Assembly (NCBI GenBank): GCA_017962865.1
Contig: JAGCUM010000163.1
Span: 1-6,564 of the forward strand
DNA: 6,564 nt
Direction: 5' to 3'
Origin: Spirochaetales bacterium
GTDB lineage: Bacteria > Spirochaetota > Spirochaetia > Sphaerochaetales > Sphaerochaetaceae
Each line of letters starts with the position of its first letter. Position 1 is the first letter of the stretch. The notes under the pieces are model-generated. The model searched no databases, was not told where the DNA came from, and worked only from the letters and a program-made list of their open reading frames with translations. The translations under genes were made by a program, and so were the position numbers. Below are positions 5,232-6,564 of the stretch, one piece after another.

Positions 5232-6564
5232 ATGGAAAAGAAACTTGAAGTGAAGAACCTTCGCATCTCATTCAAAACCTCAAACGGAAAGGTCCAGGCC
5301 GTCAGAGGTATCGATTTCGACCTGTACAAGGGCGAGACCCTGGCAATCGTCGGCGAATCCGGATCCGGAAAGAGCGTAACCAGCCGTGCCGTCATGGGCA
5401 TCCTTGCTCCCAACGCCATAGTCGAGGGAGGAAAGATACTCTACGGAGACAAGGACCTTCTGAAGATTTCGGAAGAGGATTTCCACCACCTGCGCGGTGA
5501 TAAGATCGCAATGGTGTTCCAGGATCCGCTTTCAAGTCTGAACCCCATCATGCGTGTAGGTGCCCAGCTCACCGAGGCAATGCTTTTGAAGAACAAGGCA
5601 ACCCTCAAGGAAAGCGCCAGAAACATGAAGGAGATGTTCGAGCTGCTTGCCCAGAAGATGGAAGCCGCAGGATGTCAGGGCGTCAAGGAAGACCTCGAGA
5701 AATTCAAGACCTTCGAGCTCAAGCACTGTGAACTCCAGAGCCAGTACGCCACTGCTTACGATGCAGCCCAGGAAGCCCAGGCTCTGAGCGAGCACCTCTC
5801 GCTGGCGGTCAGCAAGAACGCCGTGAAGAACATCAAGCAGGATATGCAGCAGCTTACCAAGGCCGCCACTGCCTCAATCAGCTACTTCGTCGTACGCGAC
5901 AATGAGGAAAAGCTCAGGCAGCTGCTGGGCAGTCTCAATGAAGGTATTACGGCTTATCAGAAGAAGGACCAGAGCGGAATCGATGTCCTGTCTCAGAATC
6001 TCAAGGCAATTTCCGAGATAGAAAAGCAGGCTGTAGGCTATGATGTGCCCAATACTTTCACTCTCGGCTACTACCTGAGTTTCGTCGAAGACAAGATTCC
6101 CGCCCTCAGTGTGGCACAGCTTAACGAGCTCACGCACGACAGGACTGCAAACGACTTCATGGATGCCTTCATCGCCAAGGCCCAAAGTGCCGTGCGCTTC
6201 TCAATGGAGCAGACCGACAGGGAGAGGCTGAACACAGCAGCCCTTCTGAAGGAGAGTGCAAACAAGTTCGACAAGGAACTGCAGGAGAAACAGGCCCGCG
6301 AAATCGTCAAGACTCTCAAGGAAGCCGTTGCCAAGTGCATCGACCCGCTTGAGATCTCCGACGACAGCCTTACCTATACGTTCCCGTCGTCGATCGACTA
6401 TGCCCTGGACCTGTACTACAAGGGCGAGAAGAGAAACGCCGCCGAGCAGAGGCGCTTTTCCCGTGAGAGCAACAAGCACCAGAAGATCATCGACCGCGGA
6501 AAAGTCCCCGAGTGGGAGGTCATCCCGGCATCGTTCATCGATCTGGACAATGCACTTGCAGACA
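5232..6564 (+). CDS. oppD: Peptide-type ABC transporter ATP-binding protein (OppD/DppD family), partial, with very large insertion
   Basis: This is the ATPase subunit that would dock on OppB/OppC from the cytoplasm. The frame is open from the ATG through the window edge (444 codons), so the C-terminus is missing. Residues 1-110 are classical: MEKKLEVKNLRISF, AVRGIDFDLYKGETLAIV, Walker A GESGSGKS at 41-48 (5352-5375), SRAVMGIL, and the Q-loop MVFQDPLSSLNPIMRVG at 94-110 with Q97. The helical subdomain starts normally (LTEAMLLKNKATLKESARNM), where ordinary OppD would reach the SGGMRQR signature within about 40-50 residues. Instead at least 300 residues of Ala/Lys/Glu/Gln/Leu-rich sequence follow from about residue 140. 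There is no proline between P105 and P273, which suggests long helices. By the end of the window there is still no ABC signature, Walker B or H-loop. Codon use is even and no stop breaks the frame, so this looks like a genuine insertion. Whether the nucleotide-binding domain resumes downstream cannot be seen here; activity depends on that. Confidence 0.88.
   Translation, partial: MEKKLEVKNLRISFKTSNGKVQAVRGIDFDLYKGETLAIVGESGSGKSVTSRAVMGILAPNAIVEGGKILYGDKDLLKISEEDFHHLRGDKIAMVFQDPLSSLNPIMRVGAQLTEAMLLKNKATLKESARNMKEMFELLAQKMEAAGCQGVKEDLEKFKTFELKHCELQSQYATAYDAAQEAQALSEHLSLAVSKNAVKNIKQDMQQLTKAATASISYFVVRDNEEKLRQLLGSLNEGITAYQKKDQSGIDVLSQNLKAISEIEKQAVGYDVPNTFTLGYYLSFVEDKIPALSVAQLNELTHDRTANDFMDAFIAKAQSAVRFSMEQTDRERLNTAALLKESANKFDKELQEKQAREIVKTLKEAVAKCIDPLEISDDSLTYTFPSSIDYALDLYYKGEKRNAAEQRRFSRESNKHQKIIDRGKVPEWEVIPASFIDLDNALAD

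Noticed and set aside
5358..5369. Perfect palindrome TCCGGATCCGGA
   Set aside because: It results from the repeated Ser-Gly codons of the Walker A motif and needs no further explanation.
5232..6564. Frameshift or gene fusion explaining the missing ABC signature in oppD
   Set aside because: The frame is open without a stop for 444 codons with constant codon style, and the helical subdomain begins normally before the insertion. A signature displaced downstream is simpler, though it cannot be confirmed in this window.
6534..6564. FIDLDNALAD near the window edge as a Walker B motif
   Set aside because: It lacks the hydrophobic-run plus DE pattern and no SGG signature precedes it.
1..6564. CRISPR array, tRNA, rRNA, insertion sequence or phage genes
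   Set aside because: No direct repeats, cloverleaf-like segments, transposase motifs or terminal inverted repeats were seen. The window is filled by the transporter genes.

Overview
The window holds the first four genes of one plus-strand operon for a peptide/nickel/opine-type (Opp/Dpp, TC 3.A.1.5) ABC importer: a substrate-binding protein (oppA-like, 24-2645), two permeases (oppB-like, 2719-3675; oppC-like, 3680-5221) and the N-terminal two thirds or so of an ATPase (oppD-like, from 5232, still open at the window edge). Coding density is almost complete. The only real gap is about 73 bases between oppA and oppB, and it contains a strong hairpin with a UUCG loop.

The organism is probably a Gram-negative, moderate-GC anaerobe, and a spirochaete (Sphaerochaeta/Treponema-like) is my best guess. 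The binding protein has a signal peptide ending in VFA followed by GGSNEA, with no lipobox cysteine. That style of leader is familiar from spirochaete periplasmic binding proteins. Assignment to a phylum is an inference, and no rRNA or other marker is present.

The genes form one machine. OppA would bind ligand in the periplasm and dock on the OppB/OppC channel, and OppD, probably with an OppF beyond the window, would supply ATP hydrolysis. Spacing supports one transcript: oppB-oppC are 4 nt apart, and oppC-oppD are 10 nt apart with the oppC stop codon inside a perfect Shine-Dalgarno. The hairpin after oppA could stabilise or separate the binding-protein message from the permease message.

The main oddity is that three of the four subunits are much larger than the classical enterobacterial proteins, each with extra sequence at a defined place. 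OppA is 873 residues and has about 120 extra residues mid-protein plus a longer N-terminal part. OppC is 513 residues with a roughly 170-residue periplasmic insertion between TM1 and TM2. OppD has at least 300 residues of proline-poor, helix-like sequence between the Q-loop and the ABC signature, which has not appeared by the window edge. OppB is normal in size. This looks like a co-elaborated Opp variant rather than a standard one. Very large OppA and OppF proteins are known in mycoplasmas, so enlargement itself has precedent, but the role of these particular insertions is not evident from sequence.
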